From Blastococcus tunisiensis (GTDB taxonomy: Bacteria > Actinomycetota > Actinomycetes > Mycobacteriales > Geodermatophilaceae), in NCBI RefSeq assembly GCF_900112815.1, contig NZ_FOND01000009.1:124001-188000 (forward strand): a stretch of 64,000 nt of DNA, read 5' to 3'. The notes beneath the pieces were generated by a model. The model did no database searches and had not been told where the DNA came from. It saw nothing but the letters and a program-made list of their open reading frames with translations. Of this stretch, positions 44,378 to 52,330 are shown in pieces. Each line of letters begins with the position of its first letter. The stretch's first letter is position 1. The translations under genes and the position numbers were made by a program.

Positions 44378-45523
44378 GTGCGCACGCTGATCCTCACCGG
44401 CCCCGGCGGCGCCGGCACCTCGTCCCTGGCCGCGGCCGCGGCGGTCCGGGCCGCCCGCGCCGGGCGGCACACCGTCCTGCTCTCCCGGCAGCGTCCGGCC
44501 GTCGCGGGGCTGGAGGTCGAGCCGGGGCTGACCGTCGTCACCGTCGACCCGCAGGCGGCCGTCGAGGGCATCTGGTCCGGGGTCGCCGGCACGGCTGGTG
44601 CCGTGCTGCCGCAGCTGACCCTGCCCCCGGCCACCTCCGTGGTCCCGCTGCCGGGCGCCGCCGACGTCGCGCTGTTCGCCGAGCTCGCCCGGGCCGACGC
44701 CGAGCTGGTCGTGGTCGACGCCGGCCCGGTCGAGTCCGCCCTGGCCCTGGTCAACCTGCCGGTCACCCTGCGGTGGTGGCTGGCGCAGCTCATGCCGCCG
44801 GGCATGCGGGCACTCGGTGCCGTCCGGACGGCGGCCGTGGTGTCCGGCGCGGTGCGCCGCGGCCCGGTGGACGCCGCCCTGTCCGCCGTCCCGGCGCTCG
44901 AGGCGCTGCTCGCCCGCGACCGGCTGGCCGACCCCACCACGACCGGCGTGTACCTGGTGGCCGCCCCCCGCGCCGCGTCGTCGGCACCGCTGCGCACGGC
45001 GGCGGCGGTGCTGGGGCTGCACGGCCTGCGAGCCGGCGCCGTCCTCAGCCGCGTGCTGCCCCTGGCCGGGGACGACGAGTGGACCACCGCCCGTGCCGCC
45101 GAGCAGGAGGCGGCGCTGACCGGCCTCGCCGACGTCGCCCCGGTGCTGCGGGTCCCCGAGCTGCCCGTCGCGCCGGACGGCCCGGACCAGGTCGGTGCCC
45201 TGCTCGACGGGGAACTGCCGGACAGCGCCGGGTTCGGGGCCCCCGTGCCCGAGCGGTACGAGGGGGCGTGGCGGCTGGCCCTCCCGCTGCCCTTCGCCGA
45301 GCGGGGCGCGGTGACGCTGACCCGGTGGGTGGACGACCTGGTGCTGACCGTCGGCGGGGTCCGGCGCTCGGTCCGGCTGGATCCGCTGCTCCGCCGGTGC
45401 GAGGTGACGGGCGGGCGGCTCGCCGAGCCGGGGACCGCCGCGGCCCGCCTCGAGGTGGGCTTCCGCCCCGACCCACAGCTCTGGCCCGCCGATCTGCTCA
45501 GCGCCGAGAGAAGGACGTCATGA
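44378..45523 (+). CDS. ArsA-like ATPase-fold protein with a degenerate P-loop
   Basis: A 381-residue protein beginning VRTLILTGPGGAGTSSLAAAAAVRAARAG, positionally the deviant Walker A of ArsA/GET3 (GKGGVGKT), but both lysines are replaced (Pro and Thr). The switch region LVVVDAGPVESALALVNLPVTLRWW and the C-terminal beta domain (WRLALPLPFAERGAVTLTRWVDDLVLTVGGVRRSV), with a small alpha-crystallin-like look, fit the actinobacterial ArsA-like family. ATP binding or hydrolysis is doubtful. It ends in an ATGA overlap with DUF5304. Confidence 0.8.
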   Translation: MRTLILTGPGGAGTSSLAAAAAVRAARAGRHTVLLSRQRPAVAGLEVEPGLTVVTVDPQAAVEGIWSGVAGTAGAVLPQLTLPPATSVVPLPGAADVALFAELARADAELVVVDAGPVESALALVNLPVTLRWWLAQLMPPGMRALGAVRTAAVVSGAVRRGPVDAALSAVPALEALLARDRLADPTTTGVYLVAAPRAASSAPLRTAAAVLGLHGLRAGAVLSRVLPLAGDDEWTTARAAEQEAALTGLADVAPVLRVPELPVAPDGPDQVGALLDGELPDSAGFGAPVPERYEGAWRLALPLPFAERGAVTLTRWVDDLVLTVGGVRRSVRLDPLLRRCEVTGGRLAEPGTAAARLEVGFRPDPQLWPADLLSAERRTS

Positions 45524-45906
45524 CACCCGGAACCGACTGGATCGACCAGGCGCAGCGCCTCGTCGAGGCCCTGCGCGGTGGCCTCGCCTCCGTCGTCGAC
45601 CCCACGACCGGGGCCGGCGCCACGACGTCCTCCGACGGCACGACGTCCTCCGACGGCACGACGTCCTCCGACGGCACCGGGCACGCCGCCGACTGCCGGT
45701 GGTGCCCGGTCTGCCAGGCCGCGGCCGTCGTGCGTGGCGAGCGTCCCGAGGTGAACGCGGCCCTCGCCGACCTGCTCACCGCCGCGGCCACGGCGCTGCG
45801 GACGGTCGCTGCGGCCGGGCGCCCGCCGGAGGAGCCGGCGGCGGAGGAGGCCGAGGATCGCCGGCCGGAGCCGCCGGCGCCGGTCCAGCAGATCGACATC
45901 GCGTGA
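45520..45906 (+). CDS. DUF5304-like small protein with CxxCxxC motif
   Basis: A 128-residue protein. The N-terminal helix (WIDQAQRLVEALRGGLASV) is followed by three TTSSDG repeats, the motif DCRWCPVCQAAAVVRGERPEV, a helix (LADLLTAAATALRTVAAAG) and an acidic Pro/Glu tail. The Cys motif may bind metal; function unknown. Its ATG overlaps the upstream TGA and its own TGA overlaps the GTG of the ROK gene, so it is translated inside a coupled chain. Confidence 0.82.
   Translation: MTPGTDWIDQAQRLVEALRGGLASVVDPTTGAGATTSSDGTTSSDGTTSSDGTGHAADCRWCPVCQAAAVVRGERPEVNAALADLLTAAATALRTVAAAGRPPEEPAAEEAEDRRPEPPAPVQQIDIA
45622..45675. repeat. 18-bp exact triplication inside the DUF5304 gene
   Basis: ACGACGTCCTCCGACGGC occurs three times in tandem without mismatch, encoding TTSSDG three times. 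The perfect identity implies recent expansion and likely length variation between strains. Confidence 0.9.
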
Positions 45907-46892
45907 CCGACCCGGTTGCCGCCGGGCCGGCGGCGCTCGGCATCGACATCGGCGGCACCAAGGTCGCCGGAGGGGTCGTCGCCCAGGACGGGACGATCCT
46001 CGCCACCGCCCGCCGGGCCACGCCGGGCGCCTCGGTGTCCGACACCGAGGACGCCATCGCGGCTGTGGTGGACGAGCTGGCGGAGGGACACCCGGGGGAA
46101 CTGGTCGGCGTCGGCGTCGGTGCCGCCGGATGGTTCGACCGCACCGGCGACACGGTGCTGTTCAGCCCGCACCTCGCCTGGCGCAACTCCACCCTGCGCA
46201 AGGACCTCGCCGCGCGGCTGCAGCGGCCGCTCTGGGTCGGCAACGACGCCGACGCCGCGGCCTGGGCCGAGTACCGCTACGGCGCCGCCCGCGGGGCGGA
46301 CCTGGCGCTGATGATCACGCTCGGCACCGGGATCGGCGGCGGCATCGTCATGGACGGGCGGCTGCGCCGGGGCTCGCACGGGGTGGCGGGGGAGTGGGGG
46401 CACATGCGCGTCGTCCCCGACGGCCGGCTCTGCGCGTGCGGCAACCGCGGCTGCTGGGAGCAGTACGCCAGCGGGACGGCGCTGGGGCAGACCGCCCGCG
46501 AGGTGGCCCGCACGTCGCCGGCCGCGGCGGCGCGGCTGCTGGAGCGCGTCGACTGCGAACCCGACCGGCTCACCGGGGAGGACGTCGCGCGCGCCGCCGC
46601 CGACGGCGACCCGCTGGCCCTGGAGCTGATCACCGAGGTGGGGGTCTGGCTCGGGCAGGGCATCGCCGACCTGGCCGCCGTCCTCGACCCCGACGTCGTC
46701 GTCATCGGGGGCGGGGTGAGCAAGCTCGGCGAGATGGTGCTCGGGCCCGCCCGCGACCGGCTGGAGCGCGCCCTGCCCGGCCGGGGCTTCCGTCCCGGTC
46801 CCCGGGTCGTGGTCGCCGCGCTCGGCCCCCAGGCGGGCATGGTCGGCGCCGCCGACCTCGTGCGGCAGGCCGTCCGGGAAGGCGACGCCTGA
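45903..46892 (+). CDS. ROK-family sugar kinase (glucokinase-like)
   Basis: A 329-residue kinase. The N-terminal phosphate loop is GIDIGGTKVAGGVV. The sugar and zinc region is EWGHMRVVPDGRLCACGNRGCWEQYASG (ROK signature with three Cys), and catalytic Asp lies in VGNDADAAAW. Actinobacterial ROK glucokinases take this form and use ATP; a polyphosphate-dependent type cannot be excluded. GTG start overlaps the DUF5304 stop. It is the last gene of the SRPBCC operon and is followed by palindromic element C. Confidence 0.9.
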   Translation: MTDPVAAGPAALGIDIGGTKVAGGVVAQDGTILATARRATPGASVSDTEDAIAAVVDELAEGHPGELVGVGVGAAGWFDRTGDTVLFSPHLAWRNSTLRKDLAARLQRPLWVGNDADAAAWAEYRYGAARGADLALMITLGTGIGGGIVMDGRLRRGSHGVAGEWGHMRVVPDGRLCACGNRGCWEQYASGTALGQTAREVARTSPAAAARLLERVDCEPDRLTGEDVARAAADGDPLALELITEVGVWLGQGIADLAAVLDPDVVVIGGGVSKLGEMVLGPARDRLERALPGRGFRPGPRVVVAALGPQAGMVGAADLVRQAVREGDA

Positions 46893-46921
46893 GGTCGCGC
46901 CGAGTGGGCCCCGGAGGGTAG

Positions 46922-46977
46922 AAGGACCCCGTCCCCCTCACCCCTCGCAAGCTCGGGGCGAGCCTCCGGACGGGGCC
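46922..46977. repeat. Palindromic intergenic element, copy C
   Basis: Arms GGACCCCGTCC and GGACGGGGCC enclose an inner CTC/GAG and CCC/GGG stem. It fills the gap between the convergent ROK and TIGR00300 genes, ending 8 bp before the TIGR00300 stop. Confidence 0.85.
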
Positions 46978-46985
46978 GACAGGAG

Positions 46986-48227
46986 CTATTCCGGGGCGAG
47001 CTCGCGGGCCAGCTGCTCGAGGAACAGGCCGATGTCGGTGATGATGCCCATCGCCTGGGCGCTACCGCGGTCGGCCAGCTTCGTGACGGTGGCCGGGTTG
47101 ATGTCCACGCTGACCAGCGGGACCGACGCCGGCAGCAGGTTCCCGGTCGCGATGGAGTGCAGCATCGTCGCGACCATGATCGCGAAGCCGACGTCCGGGA
47201 GCTCCGCGCGCATCGCCCGCTGACCCTCGATCACGTCGGTGTGCACGTCGGGCAGCGGTCCGTCGTCGCGCACGGAGCCCACCAGCACGAACGGCTTCCC
47301 GGCCTCGACCATCGCATGCATGACGCCGCCGGTGAGGACGCCGGAGCGCACCGCCGCCGCGATCGAACCCGCCGCCCGGATGGTGTTGATCGCCCGGATG
47401 TGGTGCTCGTGCCCGTGCGGGACCCCCGAGCCCTTCGCCAGGTCCACACCCAGCGAGGTGCCGTACAGCGCCGACTCGATGTCGTGGGTGGCCAGGGCGT
47501 TGCCGGCGAAGAGGACGTCGACGAACCCGGCGCGGACCAGCCGCACCATGGCCGGCGCGGCGCCGGTGTGCACGACCGCCGGACCGCCGACCCACAGGAT
47601 CCGCTTGCCCGCGGCCTTGACCTCGCGCATCCGCTCGGCGATCTGGCGGACCAGCAGCGCCTGCGGCTTCTCGCTGGACACCGCCGAGGACATGAACCCG
47701 AAGTCGTCCTCCTCGCCGCGCGGCGCCTGCGCCGGCAGCTCCACCCGGACACCGTGGGCGCCGCAGACGACGGCGTCGCCGGCGCGCACGTCACTCACCG
47801 GCACGGTGCGGACCACCGCCTGCCCGTCGTCGGTGGTGACGACCAGGCCGCAGTCCATCTCGGGCTGCCGCACCCGCAGCCACTCCCGGTCCAGCCGGAC
47901 GAGGGTCTCCAGGTTGGTGGTGGAGTAGAAGTCGTCGGGGAAGACCCCGTCGGCCGGCGCCGGGCGGGTGAGCGCCGTTCCCGGGTCGACCGCGTTGGCC
48001 CCGTGGATCTGCACCCGCATGAGGATCCGGTCCAGCAGGTCCGCCCCGTCGGCGCTCACCTCGATGAGCGCCCGCGACTCGTCCTCGTGCTGCCGGCCGA
48101 GGTCGAGAGTCTCGATGCGGTAGTCCCCGCCGTACTCGAGGACGTCGTCGAGGATGCGGGCGAGGATGCCGGTGTCGACGAGATGCCCGGTCACCGTGAC
48201 CGTGGCGGTGTGCGCGGCAGTGGTCAC
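46986..48227 (-). CDS. TIGR00300 / LOR-SDH domain protein (archaeal-type ornithine cyclodeaminase homologue)
   Basis: A 413-residue protein. The N-terminal LOR/SDH domain (about 8-100) shows TVTGHLVDTGILARILDDVLEYGGDYRIETLDLG and SRALIEVSA. The larger TIGR00300 part has LWVGGPAVVHTGAAPAMVRLVRAGFVDVLFAGNALATHDIESALYGTSLGVD and VSVDINPATVTKLADRG, an NAD-type Rossmann region. Members from archaea and the C-terminus of cyanobacterial AgrE convert ornithine to proline and ammonia; this activity is inferred. GTG start with TAGCGT 6 nt upstream, overlapping the previous gene's stop. Confidence 0.85.
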   Translation of the reverse strand: MTTAAHTATVTVTGHLVDTGILARILDDVLEYGGDYRIETLDLGRQHEDESRALIEVSADGADLLDRILMRVQIHGANAVDPGTALTRPAPADGVFPDDFYSTTNLETLVRLDREWLRVRQPEMDCGLVVTTDDGQAVVRTVPVSDVRAGDAVVCGAHGVRVELPAQAPRGEEDDFGFMSSAVSSEKPQALLVRQIAERMREVKAAGKRILWVGGPAVVHTGAAPAMVRLVRAGFVDVLFAGNALATHDIESALYGTSLGVDLAKGSGVPHGHEHHIRAINTIRAAGSIAAAVRSGVLTGGVMHAMVEAGKPFVLVGSVRDDGPLPDVHTDVIEGQRAMRAELPDVGFAIMVATMLHSIATGNLLPASVPLVSVDINPATVTKLADRGSAQAMGIITDIGLFLEQLARELAPE

Positions 48228-48233
48228 ACCGGC

Positions 48234-48239
48234 ACGCTA
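48234..48239 (-). promoter_or_regulatory. Predicted -10 box of the TIGR00300 gene (TAGCGT)
   Basis: TAGCGT on the minus strand ends 6 nt before the GTG at 48227. Its first three bases are the stop codon of the upstream membrane-protein gene. Confidence 0.5.
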
Positions 48240-48932
48240 GACGACGGCGCCGTCGTCGCCGTCGTCCTCGGAACGGTCCCGCATCCGGGACACCAGCAGG
48301 GCGACGCCGCCGGCGATGGCCAGGACGCCCAGGACCAGACCCACGTCCGCCGACAGCCGCAGGATGCCCGGCGCGCCGATGAGCAGCACGCCCCCCACGA
48401 CCAGCAGCAGCGCGTAGAGCGAGGCGGGCGCGGGCGCCGGGATCGGGGGAGCGGGAGGTGGCCGGAAGTGCTCCTCGGGCCGGTCCAGCACGGGCAGTTC
48501 GTGCGGGGGAGGCGCCGGGACGTCCGCCGGCTCCTCCTGGACCACCGCGCGGCCGTGCTCGGCCTCGAACGCGGCGACGATCCGCGCCCACTCGGCGTCC
48601 TCGTCCAGCCCGGGGCGGACGGGGGCCGGCTCCGGCTCGGGGGCCGGGACGGGCGGCGGGTCGGGAGCGGGCACGTGCTGGTCCACGACCGCACGCGCCT
48701 CGCCCCGGCGGGAGCGGTCGACGAACAGCCGGTCGGACGGCGGGCTGGGCAGGCTGACCGACCGCGTGTAGGGCTCCACGTCGGCCGACGGCTCCAGGTA
48801 GGCGGCGATGCCGACGGCGTGCAGCAGGTCGAGCAGGTGCTCGCCGACGCGCGGGTCGACGTCTCGCAGCGGGCTCCAGAGCGTGGCCTGCAGGCCGTTG
48901 TCGCGCCGGCCGCGTCCGCGGCGGACGTTCAT
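48237..48932 (-). CDS. Actinobacterial membrane protein, DUF308-like, 231 aa
   Basis: The N-terminal 50 residues form a soluble motif (NVRRGRGRRDNGLQATLWSPLRDVDPRVGEHLLDLLHAVGIAAYLEPS). A long Pro/Glu/Arg-rich disordered region with a helix (DAEWARIVAAFEAEHG) follows, then two C-terminal transmembrane helices (SLYALLLVVGGVLLIGAPGIL and VGLVLGVLAIAGGVALLVS). Family known only as uncharacterised. The ATG overlaps the esterase stop as ATGA. Confidence 0.8.
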   Translation of the reverse strand: MNVRRGRGRRDNGLQATLWSPLRDVDPRVGEHLLDLLHAVGIAAYLEPSADVEPYTRSVSLPSPPSDRLFVDRSRRGEARAVVDQHVPAPDPPPVPAPEPEPAPVRPGLDEDAEWARIVAAFEAEHGRAVVQEEPADVPAPPPHELPVLDRPEEHFRPPPAPPIPAPAPASLYALLLVVGGVLLIGAPGILRLSADVGLVLGVLAIAGGVALLVSRMRDRSEDDGDDGAVV

Positions 48933-49756
48933 CGTGGTTCCGCCGCGGCGTTCCCCGTGCCCTGGTCGTCCCCGGCCCGCACGTGCGCACGGATCCAGTC
49001 GACGGAGCCGGCGAAGATCGTCGGGGCGTCGTTGTCCAGGGTCGCGACGTGGTAGCTGTCCTCGAGCAGCACCTCGGTCGTGTCCGTGCTGCCGACGCCG
49101 GCGAGCAGGATCGTGCTGTTGACCGGCTCGACCACGTGGTCCTCGGTGCTGTGGAACACGATGACCGGCGCGGTGACCGTGCCCAGGTCGGCCCGGGTGG
49201 CGGCCCACAGCCCGCGCAGCTGCATCATCGCCCGGGTCGGCAGCTTCGGGTAGGCCAGCTCGGTCACCCCCGGCTTCTTGATGTCGCTGGCGATCGGCGC
49301 CCAGCTCGGCGTGATGCGGGCGAGCAGCGGCAGCAGCTTGGCGTCCACCCGCTGGGTGAGGAGGGCCGGGTTGACCAGCAGCAGCCCGGCGACGTCGTCG
49401 GGGCGCACCTGTGCCAGCCGGGTGGCCAGCGTGCCGCCCATGGACAGGCCCGCGACGAACACCCGGTCGCAGTCGGCGGCCAGCTCGTCGAAGGACTGCT
49501 CGACCGTCGCCGTCCACTGGTCGTGCGTACTGGCGTTGCAGTCCTGCCAGCGGGTGCCGTGCCCGGGCAGCAGGGGGCAGCGCACGGCGAAGCCCTCCGC
49601 CGCGAGGTGCTCCCCCCACGGCCGCATGCTCATGGGGGTGCCGGTGAAGCCGTGCAGCAGGAGGACACCGGTCCGGCCGTCCGGACCGTCCCCGCCCGGG
49701 AAGGCGAACGGCTCGGCGCCGGGCATGACGCCGTGCGGCGCGGTCGGTCCAGACAC
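48929..49756 (-). CDS. Alpha/beta-hydrolase, carboxylesterase / monoacylglycerol lipase-like
   Basis: A 275-residue serine hydrolase with oxyanion motif LLLHGFTGTP, nucleophile elbow GLSMG, acid in HSTEDHVV and catalytic His in SYHVATLD. The pattern resembles Est30-type carboxylesterases and bacterial monoacylglycerol lipases. The GTG at 49756 follows GAGGAGG and gives the start VSGPTAPHG; an upstream GTG/ATG in the same frame would add 20 residues. It diverges from an acyltransferase gene and is coupled to the next membrane protein, hinting at lipid turnover. Confidence 0.88.
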   Translation of the reverse strand: MSGPTAPHGVMPGAEPFAFPGGDGPDGRTGVLLLHGFTGTPMSMRPWGEHLAAEGFAVRCPLLPGHGTRWQDCNASTHDQWTATVEQSFDELAADCDRVFVAGLSMGGTLATRLAQVRPDDVAGLLLVNPALLTQRVDAKLLPLLARITPSWAPIASDIKKPGVTELAYPKLPTRAMMQLRGLWAATRADLGTVTAPVIVFHSTEDHVVEPVNSTILLAGVGSTDTTEVLLEDSYHVATLDNDAPTIFAGSVDWIRAHVRAGDDQGTGNAAAEPR

Positions 49757-49852
49757 AGGGTCCTCCTCGGCGTCCGGTGGCGGTGCCGACCGGCAGGGGT
49801 GCTCGGAACAGGTCACACGTCCGGCCGATTGTGATTCAGCCGTCAGGCTCCC

Positions 49853-49858
49853 TAGTCT
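49853..49858 (+). promoter_or_regulatory. Predicted -10 box of the acyltransferase gene (TAGTCT)
   Basis: TAGTCT predicts transcription from about 49865, just upstream of a GGAGG at 49873-49877; this excludes the longer ATG/GTG starts further left. Confidence 0.45.
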
Positions 49859-49878
49859 GGCAGCTCACGAGTGGAGGC

Positions 49879-50640
49879 GTGTTGTTCTACTGGTTCCTCA
49901 AGTTCGTCGCGATCGGCCCGGCGGTGCGCGCCGCCTTCCGGCCGCGCGCCGAGGGCACGGAGCACGTGCCGGCGACCGGTGCCGCGATCCTGGCGAGCAA
50001 CCACCTGTCGGCCGCGGACTGGATCTTCATGCCCCTCCAGCTCAAGCGCCGCGTCACCTTCCTCGCCAAGGCCGAGTACTTCACCGGCACCGGCCTCAAG
50101 GGTGCGGCCCAGCGCGCCTTCTTCTCCGGGGCGGGCCAGGTGCCCATCGACCGGTCGAGCGCGTCGGCTGCCGAGGGCGCCATCCGGACGGGGATCCGCA
50201 CGCTCCACGAGGGCAAGGTCCTCGGCATCTACCCGGAGGGCACGCGTTCCCCGGACGGCCGGCTCTTCCGCGGCAAGATCGGCGTGGCCCGCATGGCGCT
50301 GGAGACCGGGGCCCCGGTCATCCCGGTCGCGATGGTCTACCGCAAGAGGAAGCTGCCGTTCGGCAAGCGGATCACCCGGGTCACCGTCCGGTTCGGCGCC
50401 CCGTTGGACTTCTCCCGCTACGAGGGCATGGCCGGTGACCGCTTCGTCGAGCGCTCGATCACCGACGAGATCATGTACGAGATCATGACGCTGTCGGGCC
50501 AGGAGTACGTCGACGTCTACGGCGCGACGGTGAAGAAGTCGATGGACGCGACCGGCGCCAGCGCGCCCGACGTCGTGGCCCGGCTCCAGCCGCCGCCGGA
50601 CGAGGCCGCCGACCGCGCTCCCACGACGCTCGCCGGCTGA
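49879..50640 (+). CDS. 1-acyl-sn-glycerol-3-phosphate acyltransferase family protein (PlsC)
   Basis: A 253-residue membrane-associated acyltransferase making phosphatidic acid or an acylated PIM-type product. The catalytic HX4D is NHLSAADW, followed by the substrate motif YPEGTRSPDG and PVAMVYRKRK. A hydrophobic N-terminal segment (LFYWFLKFVAIGPAV) anchors it. GTG 49879 is given as start, but TTG 49882 has better spacing from GGAGG. M. tuberculosis Rv2182c holds the equivalent position. Confidence 0.88.
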   Translation: MLFYWFLKFVAIGPAVRAAFRPRAEGTEHVPATGAAILASNHLSAADWIFMPLQLKRRVTFLAKAEYFTGTGLKGAAQRAFFSGAGQVPIDRSSASAAEGAIRTGIRTLHEGKVLGIYPEGTRSPDGRLFRGKIGVARMALETGAPVIPVAMVYRKRKLPFGKRITRVTVRFGAPLDFSRYEGMAGDRFVERSITDEIMYEIMTLSGQEYVDVYGATVKKSMDATGASAPDVVARLQPPPDEAADRAPTTLAG

Positions 50641-50674
50641 CCCGCTGCGTCGCCTTCTCCACCGGTCGAACAGT

Positions 50675-50721
50675 GTGCGCAGACCAGCAGTTCCGCGCCC
50701 GAGAACTGCCTGTCCGCGCAC
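50675..50721. terminator. Imperfect hairpin between the acyltransferase and TetR genes
   Basis: Two 19-nt arms (GTGCGCAGACCAGCAGTTC and its near complement, 16 of 19 pairing) flank a 9-nt loop between convergent genes. Confidence 0.5.
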
Positions 50722-50775
50722 GACGTCCCTGAGGGACACGCGGCGTGCACCGGAACCCGGCCGCGCCGTGGCTGC

Positions 50776-51366
50776 CTAGCCGCGGGCGACGAGGCGGTCG
50801 AGCACGTCGCGCAGCAGGTCGAGCAGCTCCGCACGGGTCACTGTCGGCTCCTGCACCCAGGACCCGACGAGGTCCTCGGTGAAGGCGAACCAGGCCAGCA
50901 CCAGCTGACGGCGCAGGGCGTCGTCGGGCAGGTCGAGCGTGGTCAGCGCCACCTGGACCAGCCGGCCGCGGGTCTCCTCGTAGACCTCCGACACCCACGG
51001 GTCGCCACCGCCGGCGCCGCGGACGAACGCCAGGTAGGTCTCCGGGAACGTCTCCACCCACCCGACGTAGCGGTCCAGCATGCCGGTGACCTGCTGCTCG
51101 GCCGGGGTGCCGGGTTCGGGCAGGAGATGGTCGAGCAGCAGATCGGCCGCCGCCCGGGTGACGGCGGTGTAGTACTCCCGCTTGTTCGCGAAGTAGTGGA
51201 ACAGCAGGCTGCGGCTGATGCCGGCCCTCCGGGCGACCTCGTCGATGGTCAGCTCCTGCACCGGCGTCGTCGGCAGCAGCTCCAGCCCGATCTGGACCAG
51301 CTGTGCCCGGCGGTCCCCGGCCGAGCGACGCAGCCGGGGCGGGCCGGGCCGGGAGGACGCCGTCAC
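50776..51366 (-). CDS. TetR-family transcriptional regulator
   Basis: A 196-residue regulator. The N-terminal DNA-binding domain (about 18-65) reads RRAQLVQIGLELLPTTPVQELTIDEVARRAGISRSLLFHYFANKREYYTAV, with the recognition helix in ISRSLLFHYF. The C-terminal ligand domain is all-helical. It is the last gene of the monooxygenase-hydrolase-TetR operon (13 bp after the hydrolase) and probably represses that operon and the divergent SDR through the two palindromes at 53887-53934. GTG start. Confidence 0.92.
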   Translation of the reverse strand: MTASSRPGPPRLRRSAGDRRAQLVQIGLELLPTTPVQELTIDEVARRAGISRSLLFHYFANKREYYTAVTRAAADLLLDHLLPEPGTPAEQQVTGMLDRYVGWVETFPETYLAFVRGAGGGDPWVSEVYEETRGRLVQVALTTLDLPDDALRRQLVLAWFAFTEDLVGSWVQEPTVTRAELLDLLRDVLDRLVARG

Positions 51367-51379
51367 CGGGGCGGCCCGC

Positions 51380-52330
51380 TCAGGCCGGGAGCCGGTCGGC
51401 GGCCGCGGCCACGAGCAGCCGGCCGATCGCCTCCGCCGCGAGCCCCGCCCGCTCCTGGGGCAGCATGTGCCCGGTCCGTTCCGCCACGTGCAGGGAGGCG
51501 CCCAGGATCGCCTCGGCCAGGTGACGGCTGTGCCGCACCGGCGTGAGCTTGTCGCTGTCGCCGACCAGGATCTCGACCGGGACGCTCGTCAGCGCCGCCA
51601 GTTCCCGGCGCTTGTCGTGCTCGCCGAGCGCCGGGTAGAAGGCGGCGAACGCGCGGACGGTCGTCGCGTGCATGATCTCCGCCCCCGCACGCACCATGTC
51701 GTCGGTGGCGTCGGCGCCGTAGAGGAGCTCGCGCACCAGCGTCCGGTGCCGCGGATGGGTTGGCGGCAGCAGCTCGCGCAGCCGCTCGAGGACCCGCGCG
51801 CCGCCGATGGCGACCGACACCATGCCCGGCGCCAGCTTCAGCTGCAGCCGTTCGGCGCGCGTCCGCCCGGGCGGGGCGAGGTCACCGGCGGACGTCGAGA
51901 CCAGGGCGACGCCGCGGACGCGGTCGCCGAACAGCTCGGGCCGGGCCGCGGCCAGGCACATGATCGTCATGCCGCCCATCGAGTGCCCGGCGAGCACGAC
52001 CGGGCCGGTGGGCGCCAGCTCGTCGACGAGCTCGCCGAGGTCGGCGCCGAGCTGGTCGATGGACAGCTCGCCCACGTCGTCGGCGTACCGCCCCCAGGTG
52101 GAGCGTCCGTGCCCGCGCTGGTCGTAGCGCACCAGCCGCAGCTCCCCGGCGGCGATCCGGGGGGTGAGGAGCTCGGCGACGTCGTCCCAGGCGGCCTGGG
52201 CGAGCGTCCAGCCGTGCGCGAGGACCAGCGTGACGGGGGCGTCGTCGGCACCGTCGACGACGGCGTGCAGGACGGCGCCGTCGGGGGTGCGGACCGCCGC
52301 CACCTGGCGGAGGACGGTTCCGGCGCTCAT
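51380..52330 (-). CDS. Alpha/beta-hydrolase fold protein of the monooxygenase operon
   Basis: A 316-residue serine hydrolase: oxyanion motif LVLAHGWTLAQAAWDDV, YDQRGHGRST, nucleophile elbow GHSMGGM, acid in VGDSDKLTPV and His in RTGHMLPQE. In such cassettes the hydrolase cleaves the ester or lactone formed by the Baeyer-Villiger enzyme. The ATG overlaps the monooxygenase stop as ATGA, so stoichiometric expression is likely. Confidence 0.9.
   Translation of the reverse strand: MSAGTVLRQVAAVRTPDGAVLHAVVDGADDAPVTLVLAHGWTLAQAAWDDVAELLTPRIAAGELRLVRYDQRGHGRSTWGRYADDVGELSIDQLGADLGELVDELAPTGPVVLAGHSMGGMTIMCLAAARPELFGDRVRGVALVSTSAGDLAPPGRTRAERLQLKLAPGMVSVAIGGARVLERLRELLPPTHPRHRTLVRELLYGADATDDMVRAGAEIMHATTVRAFAAFYPALGEHDKRRELAALTSVPVEILVGDSDKLTPVRHSRHLAEAILGASLHVAERTGHMLPQERAGLAAEAIGRLLVAAAADRLPA

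Noticed and set aside
41992-50640. A complete new biosynthetic cluster from fadD to the acyltransferase
   Set aside because: The genes match a conserved actinobacterial housekeeping neighbourhood rather than a specialised cluster; no carrier protein, polyketide or peptide synthetase genes occur.
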